DNA from: Crossiella cryophila
GTDB taxonomy: Bacteria; Actinomycetota; Actinomycetes; Mycobacteriales; Pseudonocardiaceae
Direction: 5' to 3'
DNA: 64,000 bases
Assembly (NCBI RefSeq): GCF_014204915.1
Contig: NZ_JACHMH010000001.1
Location: 930,001-994,000 of the forward strand
Of this stretch, positions 34,888-43,001 are shown one piece after another. Under the pieces are notes generated by a model. The model was given only the letters and a program-made list of their open reading frames with translations, had not been told where the DNA came from and did not search any database. Numbering within the stretch: position 1 is the stretch's first letter; every line of letters starts with the position of its first letter. Made by a program: the position numbers and the translations under genes.

Positions 34888-35484
34888 CTAAGTCTGCCTC
34901 CTGCGCAGGACCGCGAACGCCAGGAGCGCGGCGGCGGCGAGTCCGGCCAGCAGCGGGGTGCTCGCCGAGCGGCCCGGCGGGGGCGGCACCGCCTCCCGTT
35001 CGGCCGCGCTGGCCGCGGCCCGGCGGGCCAGTTCGAGTTCCAGGCTGCGCAGGCCCTTGGCCATGGCCCAGTTGTGGTTGGCCGAGAACACCGGCTTGAA
35101 CACCGGCGAGCCCAGCCGTAACAGCGGTTTGTCCGCGCGGACCCGCCAGTCGAAGTCGACCTCGACCCGGTCGCCCTGCTGGCGCAGCCGCCACACGCCC
35201 TCACCGTCGAGGTCGCCCTCGGCGGTGAAGGTGGAGGTGGTCGCCTGGTCGTGGCTGACCACCCGCATCCGCCAGCGCAGCGTGTAGGGCAGCCAGCCCT
35301 TGGTGTAGAGGTCGAAGGCGGAGCCGATGCCGCGCTCGTCGCCCTCGGCGGCGCGGCGGACGTCCATGTACACCGACGGCCACCAGCGGACCAGGTCCTC
35401 CGGGTCGAAGAGCACGTCGGCGACCTCGGCCACCCGGCCCGGCACCGACCAGCGGGTGTGGAATGCGTAGTCGTTGCCGGGCAC
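34888..35484 (-). CDS. SRPBCC (START-like) protein with C-terminal membrane anchor
   Basis: A 198-residue protein. Residues 1-150 match a polyketide-cyclase/START-like fold (YAFHTRWSVPGRVAEVADVLFDPEDLVRWWPSVYMDVRRAA...VDFDWRVRADKPLL). A Pro-rich linker follows, then a single helix STPLLAGLAAAALLAFAVL and RRRQT. The domain typically binds a lipid or hydrophobic ligand in a deep cavity; tethering to the membrane next to a FUSC exporter suggests a substrate-handling partnership, which is inference. Confidence 0.75.
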   Translation of the reverse strand: MPGNDYAFHTRWSVPGRVAEVADVLFDPEDLVRWWPSVYMDVRRAAEGDERGIGSAFDLYTKGWLPYTLRWRMRVVSHDQATTSTFTAEGDLDGEGVWRLRQQGDRVEVDFDWRVRADKPLLRLGSPVFKPVFSANHNWAMAKGLRSLELELARRAAASAAEREAVPPPPGRSASTPLLAGLAAAALLAFAVLRRRQT

Positions 35485-35505
35485 GGGTCGCTCCGTCAGT
35501 TCAGT

Positions 35506-35925
35506 TCAGGCGAGGCCGGTCGCGGCGGGCGCGGCCGGGTCGGAGTCGGCGAGGAAGGTGGCGCACCGCTCGTGCTCCTCGGTCTCGCCGATCTCGCCCG
35601 CGGACCTGGCCAGTGCGGCCAGCGCCCGCAGGAAGCCCTGGTTGGGCGCGTGCGACCACGGCACCGGGCCGTGGCCCTTCCAGCCCGCACGGCGGAGCTG
35701 GTCGAGACCGCGGTGGTAGCCGGTGCGGGCGTAGGCGTAGCCGGTGACCGGGTCACCGGCGGCCAGCGCCCGCTCGGCCAGTGCGGCCCAGGCAGCGCTG
35801 AAGTCCGGGAACTCCCGCGCCACCTCGGAGGGGTCCTTGCCCGAGTCCAATGCCGACTGCGGACCGGGCCGCTCCGGCAGCAGGGTGTCGGGCGGGCCGC
35901 CGAAGAGGTTGCCGAACTGGGTCAT
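35506..35925 (-). CDS. DUF3151 protein
   Basis: A 139-residue soluble actinobacterial protein. It matches DUF3151 in composition and in NLFGGPPDTLLPE, AREFPDFSAAWAALAERALA, DPVTGYAYARTGYHRGLDQLRRAGWKGHGPVPW and NQGFLRALAALARSAGEIGE. The helical-repeat content suggests a TPR-like fold. Function unknown. It starts 5 nt after fba on the same strand, a linkage common in actinobacteria and suggestive of a role near glycolysis. Confidence 0.85.
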   Translation of the reverse strand: MTQFGNLFGGPPDTLLPERPGPQSALDSGKDPSEVAREFPDFSAAWAALAERALAAGDPVTGYAYARTGYHRGLDQLRRAGWKGHGPVPWSHAPNQGFLRALAALARSAGEIGETEEHERCATFLADSDPAAPAATGLA

Positions 35926-35930
35926 GGCGG

Positions 35931-36965
<1,035 letters not shown>

Positions 36966-37152
36966 CGAACCGTCCTCCTCATGGGCGCCTTTGTGCGTGC
37001 CACATCCTACGAGGCGGCACAGCGGCCTTCGTCACACGGCGGCGCTAGCCGGAAGTTCCCCCGGTGGGTCGATCTTGAATTCCTCGAACTCTCGGTAGTC
37101 TTCCGGGTGCCGGTGGTGACCTAGTGCCCCGCCACCGGCGCCGGAGGTGGAG

Positions 37153-37536
37153 ATGAGCTGGGACGTGCCCTGCCCCAGGTGCTCGGGCACCGGGAAGAAC
37201 ACCGAACCGGGAGCGGAAGAACTGAGCCAGGAGGAACTGCGCCTGCGCCGCCGTGCGGCCCAGTTCGTCCGCTCGGCCCCGGTGGCCCAGAAGCTGGCCG
37301 ACCTCAAGGAGGAGTGGGAGGAACTGAAGGCGCTGGCCACCAGCAAGGCCGCCGACGCCGAGGTGATCCCGTTCCAGGAGTACATCGAGCTGCGCGAGGG
37401 CGACAACGTGATCACCCGCGCGCACAAGACGGCCAACACCCACCCGGCCTGCCCCGACTGCAAGGGCAAGGGCAAGGAGCTGACCGCGGAGGGCAAGGCG
37501 TTGTTGGAGTTCATCAAGCGCTGGCCGCCGGAGTGA
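37153..37536 (+). CDS. Small protein with DnaJ-like CxxC pairs, 127 aa
   Basis: An unnamed 127-residue protein with two separated knuckles, CPRCSGTGK (residues 6-14) and CPDCKGKGK (about 99-107). Each is a CxxCxGxGx element as in the DnaJ zinc-finger domain, so one Zn2+ may be bound between them. The central 80 residues are charged and helical (LSQEELRLRRRAAQFVR, LADLKEEWEELKALATSKAAD), possibly a coiled coil. ATG 37153 is inside a GGAGGTGGAG ribosome site with good spacing. Divergent from fba. A chaperone-like or RNA-binding role is conceivable but not shown. Confidence 0.7.
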   Translation: MSWDVPCPRCSGTGKNTEPGAEELSQEELRLRRRAAQFVRSAPVAQKLADLKEEWEELKALATSKAADAEVIPFQEYIELREGDNVITRAHKTANTHPACPDCKGKGKELTAEGKALLEFIKRWPPE

Positions 37537-37815
37537 TTGGCGCGGGGTGACCAGCGCGGAGGATCAGCGCAGGGTGATCCGGGCTGCGCGATCAGCGCGG
37601 CGTAACCGGCCCGGCGTGACCAGTGCGGGGTGACCAGCGCGAGGTGACCGGCGCTGCGCAATCAGCACGGCGTGACCGGCACGGCGTGACCGGCACGGCG
37701 TGACCAGCGTGGGGTGATCAGCCCAGCGTGATCAAGCTGCGTGATCGGCGGGGCGACCAGCTCAGCGTGACCAGCGCGGGGTGACCGGGGCTGCGTGCTC
37801 AGGGCTGCGTGATCA
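37535..37815. repeat. Minisatellite of about 20 copies of a 14-bp unit
   Basis: Contiguous degenerate copies of TGACCAGCGCGGGG (variants TGACCGGCACGGCG, TGATCAGCGCGGCC) fill the space between two convergent genes. Two neighbouring copies of TGACCGGCACGGCG are identical; most others differ at one to four positions and some are 13 or 15 bp. Because 14 is not a multiple of 3 the array does not encode a peptide repeat. The last copy forms the final codons of the convergent hydrolase gene. Confidence 0.85.
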
Positions 37816-38479
37816 GCGCGGCCAGTTCGCGGGGCTTGGTCAGCGGCAGCAGGTGTCCGGCGCCGGGCACCAGGTCCAGCCTGCCGTTGCCGCAGGCGGC
37901 CAGGAACAACCGCTCGTCTGCCCGGAAGTGGTCGCGGGCGCCGTTGACCAGTCGCACCGGCCCCGGATAACGCCGCAGGTCGGCGAGCGGGTCCAGGCCC
38001 AGCAGCCCGTCGAGCACCGCAGGCACCGCCGCGTGCGACACCCCGCCCGAGGTGAAGGCCGCACCCGGTCCGGCCCCGAGGACCAGCCGCGCCAGCCGGG
38101 TGGTGAGTGCGAGCCCGCCATCCGGCAGCCCCGCCAGCGCCGCGGCCGCCCACCGATAGGGCCGGACCAGGGCAGGGGTCAGTCGCAGGGTGCAGCCCAC
38201 CGGAATCAGCTCGGCCACCCGTTCTGGGTGCGCGGCCGCGGTGGCGATGGCCAGGTAGCCACCCAGTGAGTGCCCGACCAGCACCGCCCGCCCGCCGACC
38301 TCGTCGATGGCCGCCCTGATCACCTCGACCGCCCCGGCCACGGTGAACCGCTCACCTCGCCGGGTCCCGTGTCCCGGCAGGTCAGGAGCCCGCACAACGG
38401 TTCCCCCTGACAACGCCCGCTGAGCCAGCCACATGCTCCCGCTGACCCGGATCCCGTGCACCAGCACAATCGGCGTCAT
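37799..38479 (-). CDS. Alpha/beta hydrolase
   Basis: A 226-residue alpha/beta hydrolase. Oxyanion-side motif VLVHGIRVSGSMW, nucleophile elbow LVGHSLGGYLA (Ser near residue 81), acid residue in NGARDHFRADERLF and catalytic His in VPGAGHLLPL. The C-terminus LAALITQP runs into the 14-bp repeat array. ATG 38479 with AAGGGGG upstream is preferred over a start 13 codons earlier that lies inside the operator. Divergent from the tetR gene, with two palindromic operators between them, so it is very probably the repressor's target. Substrate unknown. Confidence 0.87.
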   Translation of the reverse strand: MTPIVLVHGIRVSGSMWLAQRALSGGTVVRAPDLPGHGTRRGERFTVAGAVEVIRAAIDEVGGRAVLVGHSLGGYLAIATAAAHPERVAELIPVGCTLRLTPALVRPYRWAAAALAGLPDGGLALTTRLARLVLGAGPGAAFTSGGVSHAAVPAVLDGLLGLDPLADLRRYPGPVRLVNGARDHFRADERLFLAACGNGRLDLVPGAGHLLPLTKPRELAALITQP

Positions 38480-38489
38480 GCCCACCCCC

Positions 38490-38523
38490 TTCGAATGCAA
38501 CGCAACGTCGCGTTGCATTCGAA
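38490..38523. promoter_or_regulatory. 34-bp perfect palindromic operator (TetR type)
   Basis: TTCGAATGCAACGC (38490-38503), AACGTC centre, GCGTTGCATTCGAA (38510-38523). It lies immediately upstream of the hydrolase ribosome site. Confidence 0.7.
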
Positions 38524-38542
38524 GCTACGTCGACCACCCGGC

Positions 38543-38562
38543 GCAACGCAACGTCGCGTAGT
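38543..38562. promoter_or_regulatory. Second copy of the TetR-type operator core
   Basis: GCAACGCAACGTCGCGTAGT repeats 17 of 20 bases of the core of the 34-bp palindrome, 46 bp away centre to centre, and overlaps the tetR -10 element TAGTGT. Confidence 0.6.
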
Positions 38563-38571
38563 GTTTTCCGC

Positions 38572-39153
38572 ATGGTGAACGCGGCACGCCGGCCTGGCGA
38601 CGGCCCCCGCCAGGCGCAGGCGATCTTCACCGCCACCCTGGAGCTGCTGGCCGAACGTGGCTACGACGGCCTGACCATGGAGGGCGTGGCCGCACGCAGC
38701 GGCGTGCACAAGACCACGATCTACCGCTGGTGGACGGACAAGGACGCGCTGCTCGGCGCCGCCCTGCTGAACTCGGCCCTGCTGGAACTCCCGGCCCCCG
38801 ACACCGGCACCCTGCGCGGCGACCTGCTCGCCCTGACCGGCCACGTGCTCCGGCTGCTGACCACCGAGCCCAGCGCGTCCGTGATCACCGCGGCACTGAC
38901 CGCCGCGGGCCGCCCGGTGCTGTCCCGGCTGGCCCACGAGTTCTTCGCCGACCGCCTGGCCGGTGAACTCGTCATCTTCGACCGCGCGCGGCAGCGTGGC
39001 GAGATCGCCGCGGACATCGATCCGAAGCTCGTGGTGGACCTGCTCGCCGGCGCGATGTGGACCCGCGTCCTGCTCCGCCAGGAACAGCCACCCCCTGGCT
39101 TCGCCGCGCAGGCGGTCGACCTGGTGCTCACCGCGCTCGGCTGGTCCGGCTGA
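38572..39153 (+). CDS. TetR-family transcriptional regulator
   Basis: A 193-residue regulator: N-terminal HTH in RQAQAIFTATLELLAERGYDGLTMEGVAARSGVHKTTIYRWWTDKDALLGAAL, then an all-helical ligand domain (TetR_C-type, LARLLAGAMWTRVLLR-like ending). Likely represses the divergent alpha/beta hydrolase and itself through the two operators. ATG 38572 appears leaderless, with TAGTGT (38559-38564) ending 7 nt before it. The last 26 nt overlap the convergent 183-aa gene. Confidence 0.9.
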   Translation: MVNAARRPGDGPRQAQAIFTATLELLAERGYDGLTMEGVAARSGVHKTTIYRWWTDKDALLGAALLNSALLELPAPDTGTLRGDLLALTGHVLRLLTTEPSASVITAALTAAGRPVLSRLAHEFFADRLAGELVIFDRARQRGEIAADIDPKLVVDLLAGAMWTRVLLRQEQPPPGFAAQAVDLVLTALGWSG

Positions 39154-39679
39154 CCGGCCCGTCCAGCAGCGCGAACTCGCTGGCCTGGCCCATGACGTCC
39201 AGGCGCACCCGGTCGCCGTCGACCCGGTAGTCCCACGGCGGTTCCGCCCAGGCCGACCAGCGTCGTTGTCCGTCCGCGGACCAGCCGGTCAGTCCAAGCT
39301 CGGCCCGTCCCAGCACCAGGTCGCCGTGCTGCGCCCAGCCGAAGAACCCCAGTTCGGCGACGTCCTGGTCCACCCGGCGCACCTGGCCGGGGGTCAGCGC
39401 GTAGGTCAGCAGGTCCCGCCCGGCGCCGACGAAGAGGGTCTCGGCCGAGGGCATCAGGTGGATCGCGGGCAGGCAGACCTCGTCGGTCGGCGCGTAGGTC
39501 AGGGCCAGCGCGAGGCCGGGTGGCGCGCCCGCACGGCCGGCGACCAGGTGCACCGTGCTGGTCTGGCCCGGCTCGAACCGGCCCTCACCCTGGTGCTCGG
39601 TCAGCTCGGCGGACTCGCCAGGGGCGGACCAGTGCACAGCCACGATCAGGCCGCCCGTGGAGAAACGGGTGGAACGCAT
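39128..39679 (-). CDS. Conserved hypothetical protein, 183 aa
   Basis: Unrecognised. It contains MRSTRFSTGGLIVAVHWSAPGESAELTEHQGEGRFEPG near the start and is rich in short beta strands (LFVGAGRDLLTYALTPGQVRRVDQDVAELGFFGWAQHGDLVLGRAELGLTGWSADGQRRWSAWAEPPWDYRVDGDRVRLDVMG), a pattern like a beta-propeller or sandwich fragment. No signal or membrane helix. Start set at the ATG 39679 rather than the frame's ATG 39769, which overlaps the divergent reductase. Ends within the 3' end of tetR. Confidence 0.62.
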   Translation of the reverse strand: MRSTRFSTGGLIVAVHWSAPGESAELTEHQGEGRFEPGQTSTVHLVAGRAGAPPGLALALTYAPTDEVCLPAIHLMPSAETLFVGAGRDLLTYALTPGQVRRVDQDVAELGFFGWAQHGDLVLGRAELGLTGWSADGQRRWSAWAEPPWDYRVDGDRVRLDVMGQASEFALLDGPVSRTSRAR

Positions 39680-39762
39680 GCCGGTCAGCCCAGCAGTGTC
39701 AAATCGAAAAGTCCAAGCGAATACCCGGAATGTCGCCGTCGAGCAGGGTGTTTGCTTAGGTC

Positions 39763-40698
39763 GTGGCAAGAATCGGCACGAGTGACCTGGACGTCTACCC
39801 GCTTTGCCTCGGTGGCAACGTGTTCGGCTGGACCTCGGACGAGCAGCAGTCGTTCGCGGTGCTGGACGCCTACGCGGCGGCTGGCGGGAACTTCATCGAC
39901 ACCGCGGATGTGTACTCGGTCTGGGCCGAGGGCAACTCGGGCGGGGAGTCCGAGACCGTCATCGGCCGCTGGCTGGCCCGCCGCGGTCGCCGCGACGACC
40001 TGGTGATCGCGACCAAGGTCGGTCAGCTGCCCACCGCCAAGGGCCTGTCCGCGGCCAACATCAAGGTCGCCGTGGAGGGGTCGCTGCGCAGGCTGGGCAC
40101 CGGGCACATCGACCTGTACTACGCGCACATCGACGACAGCACGGTTCCGCTGGCCGAGACGCTGGGCACGTTCACCGAGCTGGTCAAGGAAGGCAAGGTC
40201 CGGTACCTGGCCGCCTCCAACTACGACACCGACCGGCTGGCCGAGGCGCTGGAGATCAGCAAGCGGGAGAACCTGGCGAGCTACGTCGCGCTCCAGCCCG
40301 AGTACAACCTGGTCGAACGCGAGGGTTACGAGGGCAAGCTCGCGGCGCTGGTGGCCATCGAGGGCCTGTCCGCGGTGCCGTACTGGGGCCTGGCCAAGGG
40401 CTTCCTGACCGGCAAGTACCGCCCCGGCGTCACGGTGGACAGCCCACGCGCCGCCGGTGCGGGCGCCTACCTGGACGAGCGTGGCCTGCGGGTGCTCGCC
40501 GTGCTGGACGAACTCGCCGCCGCACACCGCAGCTCGGTCGCCTCGGTGGCGCTGGCCTGGCTGGGCGCCCAGTCGACGGTGGTCGCCCCGATCGCCAGCG
40601 CGCGCACCGTCGAACAGCTCGACGACCTGCTCGGCGCGGCCACCCTGGAGCTGGCCGAGGGCGAGATCCAGCGGCTCACCGAGGCCAGCGCCCGCTAG
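39763..40698 (+). CDS. Aldo/keto reductase
   Basis: A 311-residue NADPH-dependent TIM-barrel oxidoreductase. The tetrad is visible: Asp and Tyr in NFIDTADVYSVW, Lys in VIATKVGQ and His in DLYYAHIDD. Cofactor-side motifs include ALQPEYNLVERE and PYWGLAKGFLTGKYRPG, as in YhdN/Tas-like AKRs. It reduces carbonyls or sugar-type substrates; the specific substrate is unknown. GTG 39763. A bidirectional hairpin terminator follows. Confidence 0.93.
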   Translation: MARIGTSDLDVYPLCLGGNVFGWTSDEQQSFAVLDAYAAAGGNFIDTADVYSVWAEGNSGGESETVIGRWLARRGRRDDLVIATKVGQLPTAKGLSAANIKVAVEGSLRRLGTGHIDLYYAHIDDSTVPLAETLGTFTELVKEGKVRYLAASNYDTDRLAEALEISKRENLASYVALQPEYNLVEREGYEGKLAALVAIEGLSAVPYWGLAKGFLTGKYRPGVTVDSPRAAGAGAYLDERGLRVLAVLDELAAAHRSSVASVALAWLGAQSTVVAPIASARTVEQLDDLLGAATLELAEGEIQRLTEASAR

Positions 40699-40708
40699 TC
40701 ACCGGGTT

Positions 40709-40734
40709 CCCGGCGGCCAGTTCCGGCCGCCGGG
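40709..40734. terminator. Bidirectional terminator between the AKR and YciI genes
   Basis: CCCGGCGGCC (40709-40718) and GGCCGCCGGG (40725-40734), a perfect 10-bp stem with a 6-nt loop, exactly between convergent genes. Confidence 0.7.
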
Positions 40735-40748
40735 ACGCGGGCGTGCGC

Positions 40749-41033
40749 TCAGCCGGTGACCCACGCGCCGGTGACCACGGTCCACTCCCGGATCCGGGTC
40801 TCGGCGATCACGTCGGCCGAGGCGTAGGGGTCGCTGTCCAGGATCTTGGCCAGCTCGTCCCGGTCAGCCGCCTCCAGCACGACCTGCGCGCCGGTGTCGT
40901 TGGCCCACGGCCCACCGGCCAGCAGAACCCCCTGTTTGGCCTGCTCAGCAGCCCACTCCCGGTGTGCGGGCCGGACCGCCAGCCGCTCGTCCCGGTTGGT
41001 CCCGAAGACCCACTCCACCACGAACCGCGCCAT
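40749..41033 (-). CDS. YciI-like protein
   Basis: A 94-residue YCII-related dimeric alpha/beta-barrel protein. Conserved features: FVVEWVFGTNRDERLAVRPAHREWAAEQAKQGVLLAGGPW (family His and Asp region), ADRDELAKILDSDPYASADVIAETRIREWTVV. Relatives act on small aromatic or chlorinated compounds, but most are uncharacterised. ATG 41033 follows GAGGAGGGG; the longer frame upstream is Arg-rich and not protein-like. Confidence 0.85.
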   Translation of the reverse strand: MARFVVEWVFGTNRDERLAVRPAHREWAAEQAKQGVLLAGGPWANDTGAQVVLEAADRDELAKILDSDPYASADVIAETRIREWTVVTGAWVTG

Positions 41034-41182
41034 CGCGCCCCTCCTCGGCAGAACCCAGCCCCGCCGGCAGGCGGGACGACACGCCGACGCTACTCGCGGG
41101 CCCCGCCGCCGGGCCCTGCCCGGGGAGGTGATCCCAGGCACCGAGATCGCCAGCCCTTGACCAGCGCGGGTACCTTCTGTGC

Positions 41183-41806
41183 GTGGGTTGGGACGCGCCG
41201 CGCGGGGACAGCCGTGCCACCGGAAATCAGGCGCCGAACGTCGAAGCGACGGTCGAGCGCACCTTCAGCCATCTCCGGACCCTGGACGGCAACACACCAC
41301 AGACCAGTGGTGTCCAGGCTCCCGAAGCGCCTTTGACCTTGGAAGACCTCTACCGCCAGCACCGCATGCGCCTGGTCCGCCTGGCCATCCTGCTGGTCGA
41401 CGACCCGGCCACCGCCGAGGACGTCGTGCAGGAGGCGTTCACCGGCCTGCACCGCAACTGGGGCGGTCTGCGCGACGGCGCGGCGGCCGTCGGTTACCTG
41501 CGGACCGCCGTGGTCAACGGCAGCCGCTCGGTACTCCGCCGCCGCAAGACCGCCCGCGAGTACCAGCCACCGCACCTGACCACGGCCCGCTCGGCCGAGT
41601 CCCTGGCCATGCTGACCGCCGAACACCAGGCCGTGGTCAGCGCCCTGGGCCAGCTCCCGCCCCGCCAGCGCGAGGTGCTGGTGCTGCGGTACTACGGCGG
41701 CCTGTCCGAACAGGAGATCGCCGAGTCCACCGGCATCTCCCGCGGCACGGTGAAGTCCACCGCAAGCCGCGCCCTGGACGCGTTGCAGAAGGTGCTCAAG
41801 GGCTGA
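41183..41806 (+). CDS. ECF RNA polymerase sigma factor (SigE-type family)
   Basis: A 207-residue group-4 sigma factor. An N-terminal extension of about 50 residues precedes region 2 (DLYRQHRMRLVRLAILLVDDPATAEDVVQEAFTGLHRNW), and region 4 is LPPRQREVLVLRYYGGLSEQEIAESTGISRGTVKSTASRALDALQ. It directs RNA polymerase to a subset of promoters. No anti-sigma gene lies downstream, so its control is unclear. GTG 41183 is probably leaderless: TACCTT (41171-41176) ends 6 nt before it. Whether it reads the GGCAACC/CGTGTAGG promoters at 12.4-13.8 kb is an open idea. Confidence 0.9.
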   Translation: MGWDAPRGDSRATGNQAPNVEATVERTFSHLRTLDGNTPQTSGVQAPEAPLTLEDLYRQHRMRLVRLAILLVDDPATAEDVVQEAFTGLHRNWGGLRDGAAAVGYLRTAVVNGSRSVLRRRKTAREYQPPHLTTARSAESLAMLTAEHQAVVSALGQLPPRQREVLVLRYYGGLSEQEIAESTGISRGTVKSTASRALDALQKVLKG

Positions 41807-42028
41807 GGCCGCGCTCGCCGCGTGGGCGTCGCCCACGCTGGGGCGCCGGTTGCGCGGACGTCGCTGCCATCGCCTTCCTGGCTGTCCTCACCACCCGGCG
41901 TGCGGGGTCCGGTCGGGTCCCGGGGTGTCGGCCGCGGCCTCGGCGCCTCGGCAGCCCGAGCACGCGAAATCGCGCTTGGAATCGCTCTCACGCGCAATTT
42001 GTGGCATTCCCGTGGGCGTCGTTCGCGC

Positions 42029-42044
42029 AGAGGTCTAGACCAGA
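42029..42044. promoter_or_regulatory. dre-like DasR operator
   Basis: AGAGGTCTAGACCAGA contains the perfect palindrome GGTCTAGACC and matches the DasR consensus (A-C/G-T-GGTCTAGACCA-C/G-T) at 14 of 16 positions. It is 28 bp upstream of a ROK kinase-nagA operon, a classical DasR target. Confidence 0.75.
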
Positions 42045-42071
42045 GTCGTCGCATGCCCCAGGATTCGAGTT

Positions 42072-43001
42072 GTGCCCAGCTCGCGAACCGTGGTCGCCGT
42101 TGACGTCGGCGGCACCGACATCAAGGCAGCCCTGGTCGAGGGCGACCCCGCCGCGCCCGTGCTGGTCGACCGGCTGCGGCGGGCCACGCCGCGTGGCGCC
42201 ACCGGTGCGGAGACCGCGGACGCCCTGGTCAGCCTGATCGCCGACCTGGTCAAGACCTGGTCGGCCGAGTCGGCCAACCCGATCGAGGCGGTCGGCGTCG
42301 TGGTGCCGGGCATCGTCGACGCCGAGGCCGGGGTGGGCGTGTTCTCGGCCAACCTCGGCTGGCGCGACTACCCGTTCCGCGCCGCCTTGCGCGAACGCCT
42401 CGGCCTGCCGGTCGTCTTCGACCACGACGTGCGCGCGGGCGGCCTGGCCGAGGCGCGACTGGGCGCGGCGCGCGGTTTCACCGACGCCGTGGTCATGCCC
42501 ATCGGCACCGGTATCGCCGCCGCCCTGCTGCTCGGCGGCCGACTGCACTCCGGCGGCGGCTACGCGGGCGAGGTCGGCCACCTCTCCCTCGGCGCCGGTG
42601 AGCGGTGCGGCTGCGGCCAGCACGGCTGCCTGGAGCTGCGCGCCTCCTCCGCAGCGGTGGCCCGCCGCTACACCGAACGCACCGGCCGCCCCGTGCGCGG
42701 TGCGATCGATGTCGCCAACGCGGTCCGCGCGGGCGATCCCGACGCCGCCGCCGTCTGGGCGGAGGCGGTCGAGGCACTGGCCCAGGCCGTGATCCTGTTG
42801 ACCACCCTGCTCGGGTTGCAGGCCGTGGTCCTCGGTGGTGGCCTGGCCATGGCGGGTGAGCTGCTGCTCGCCCCCCTTGGCGACCGGCTGGACGAGCTGG
42901 TCTCGTTCCAGCGCCGACCCGAACTGCGGTTGGCGGCGCTGGGTGACGAGGCAGGTTGCCTCGGAGCCGCGCTGCTGGCCATGGACCTGTTGGAGGGTTG
43001 A
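42072..43001 (+). CDS. nagK: ROK family sugar kinase, probable N-acetylglucosamine kinase
   Basis: A 309-residue ROK protein without an HTH, hence a kinase rather than a NagC-type repressor. ATP-binding VVAVDVGGTDIKAAL at the N-terminus, catalytic Asp in VVFDHDVRAGGLAEARLGAA, and the ROK zinc signature GEVGHLSLGAGERCGCGQHGCLELRAS. Paired with nagA and preceded by a dre-like site, it most likely phosphorylates GlcNAc to GlcNAc-6-P, although glucose is possible. GTG 42072 has AGGA 7 nt upstream. Its TGA overlaps the nagA ATG by 1 nt. Confidence 0.85.
   Translation: MPSSRTVVAVDVGGTDIKAALVEGDPAAPVLVDRLRRATPRGATGAETADALVSLIADLVKTWSAESANPIEAVGVVVPGIVDAEAGVGVFSANLGWRDYPFRAALRERLGLPVVFDHDVRAGGLAEARLGAARGFTDAVVMPIGTGIAAALLLGGRLHSGGGYAGEVGHLSLGAGERCGCGQHGCLELRASSAAVARRYTERTGRPVRGAIDVANAVRAGDPDAAAVWAEAVEALAQAVILLTTLLGLQAVVLGGGLAMAGELLLAPLGDRLDELVSFQRRPELRLAALGDEAGCLGAALLAMDLLEG

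Noticed and set aside
37535-37815. CRISPR array
   Set aside because: The 14-bp copies are contiguous and degenerate with no spacers, and no cas gene is nearby.
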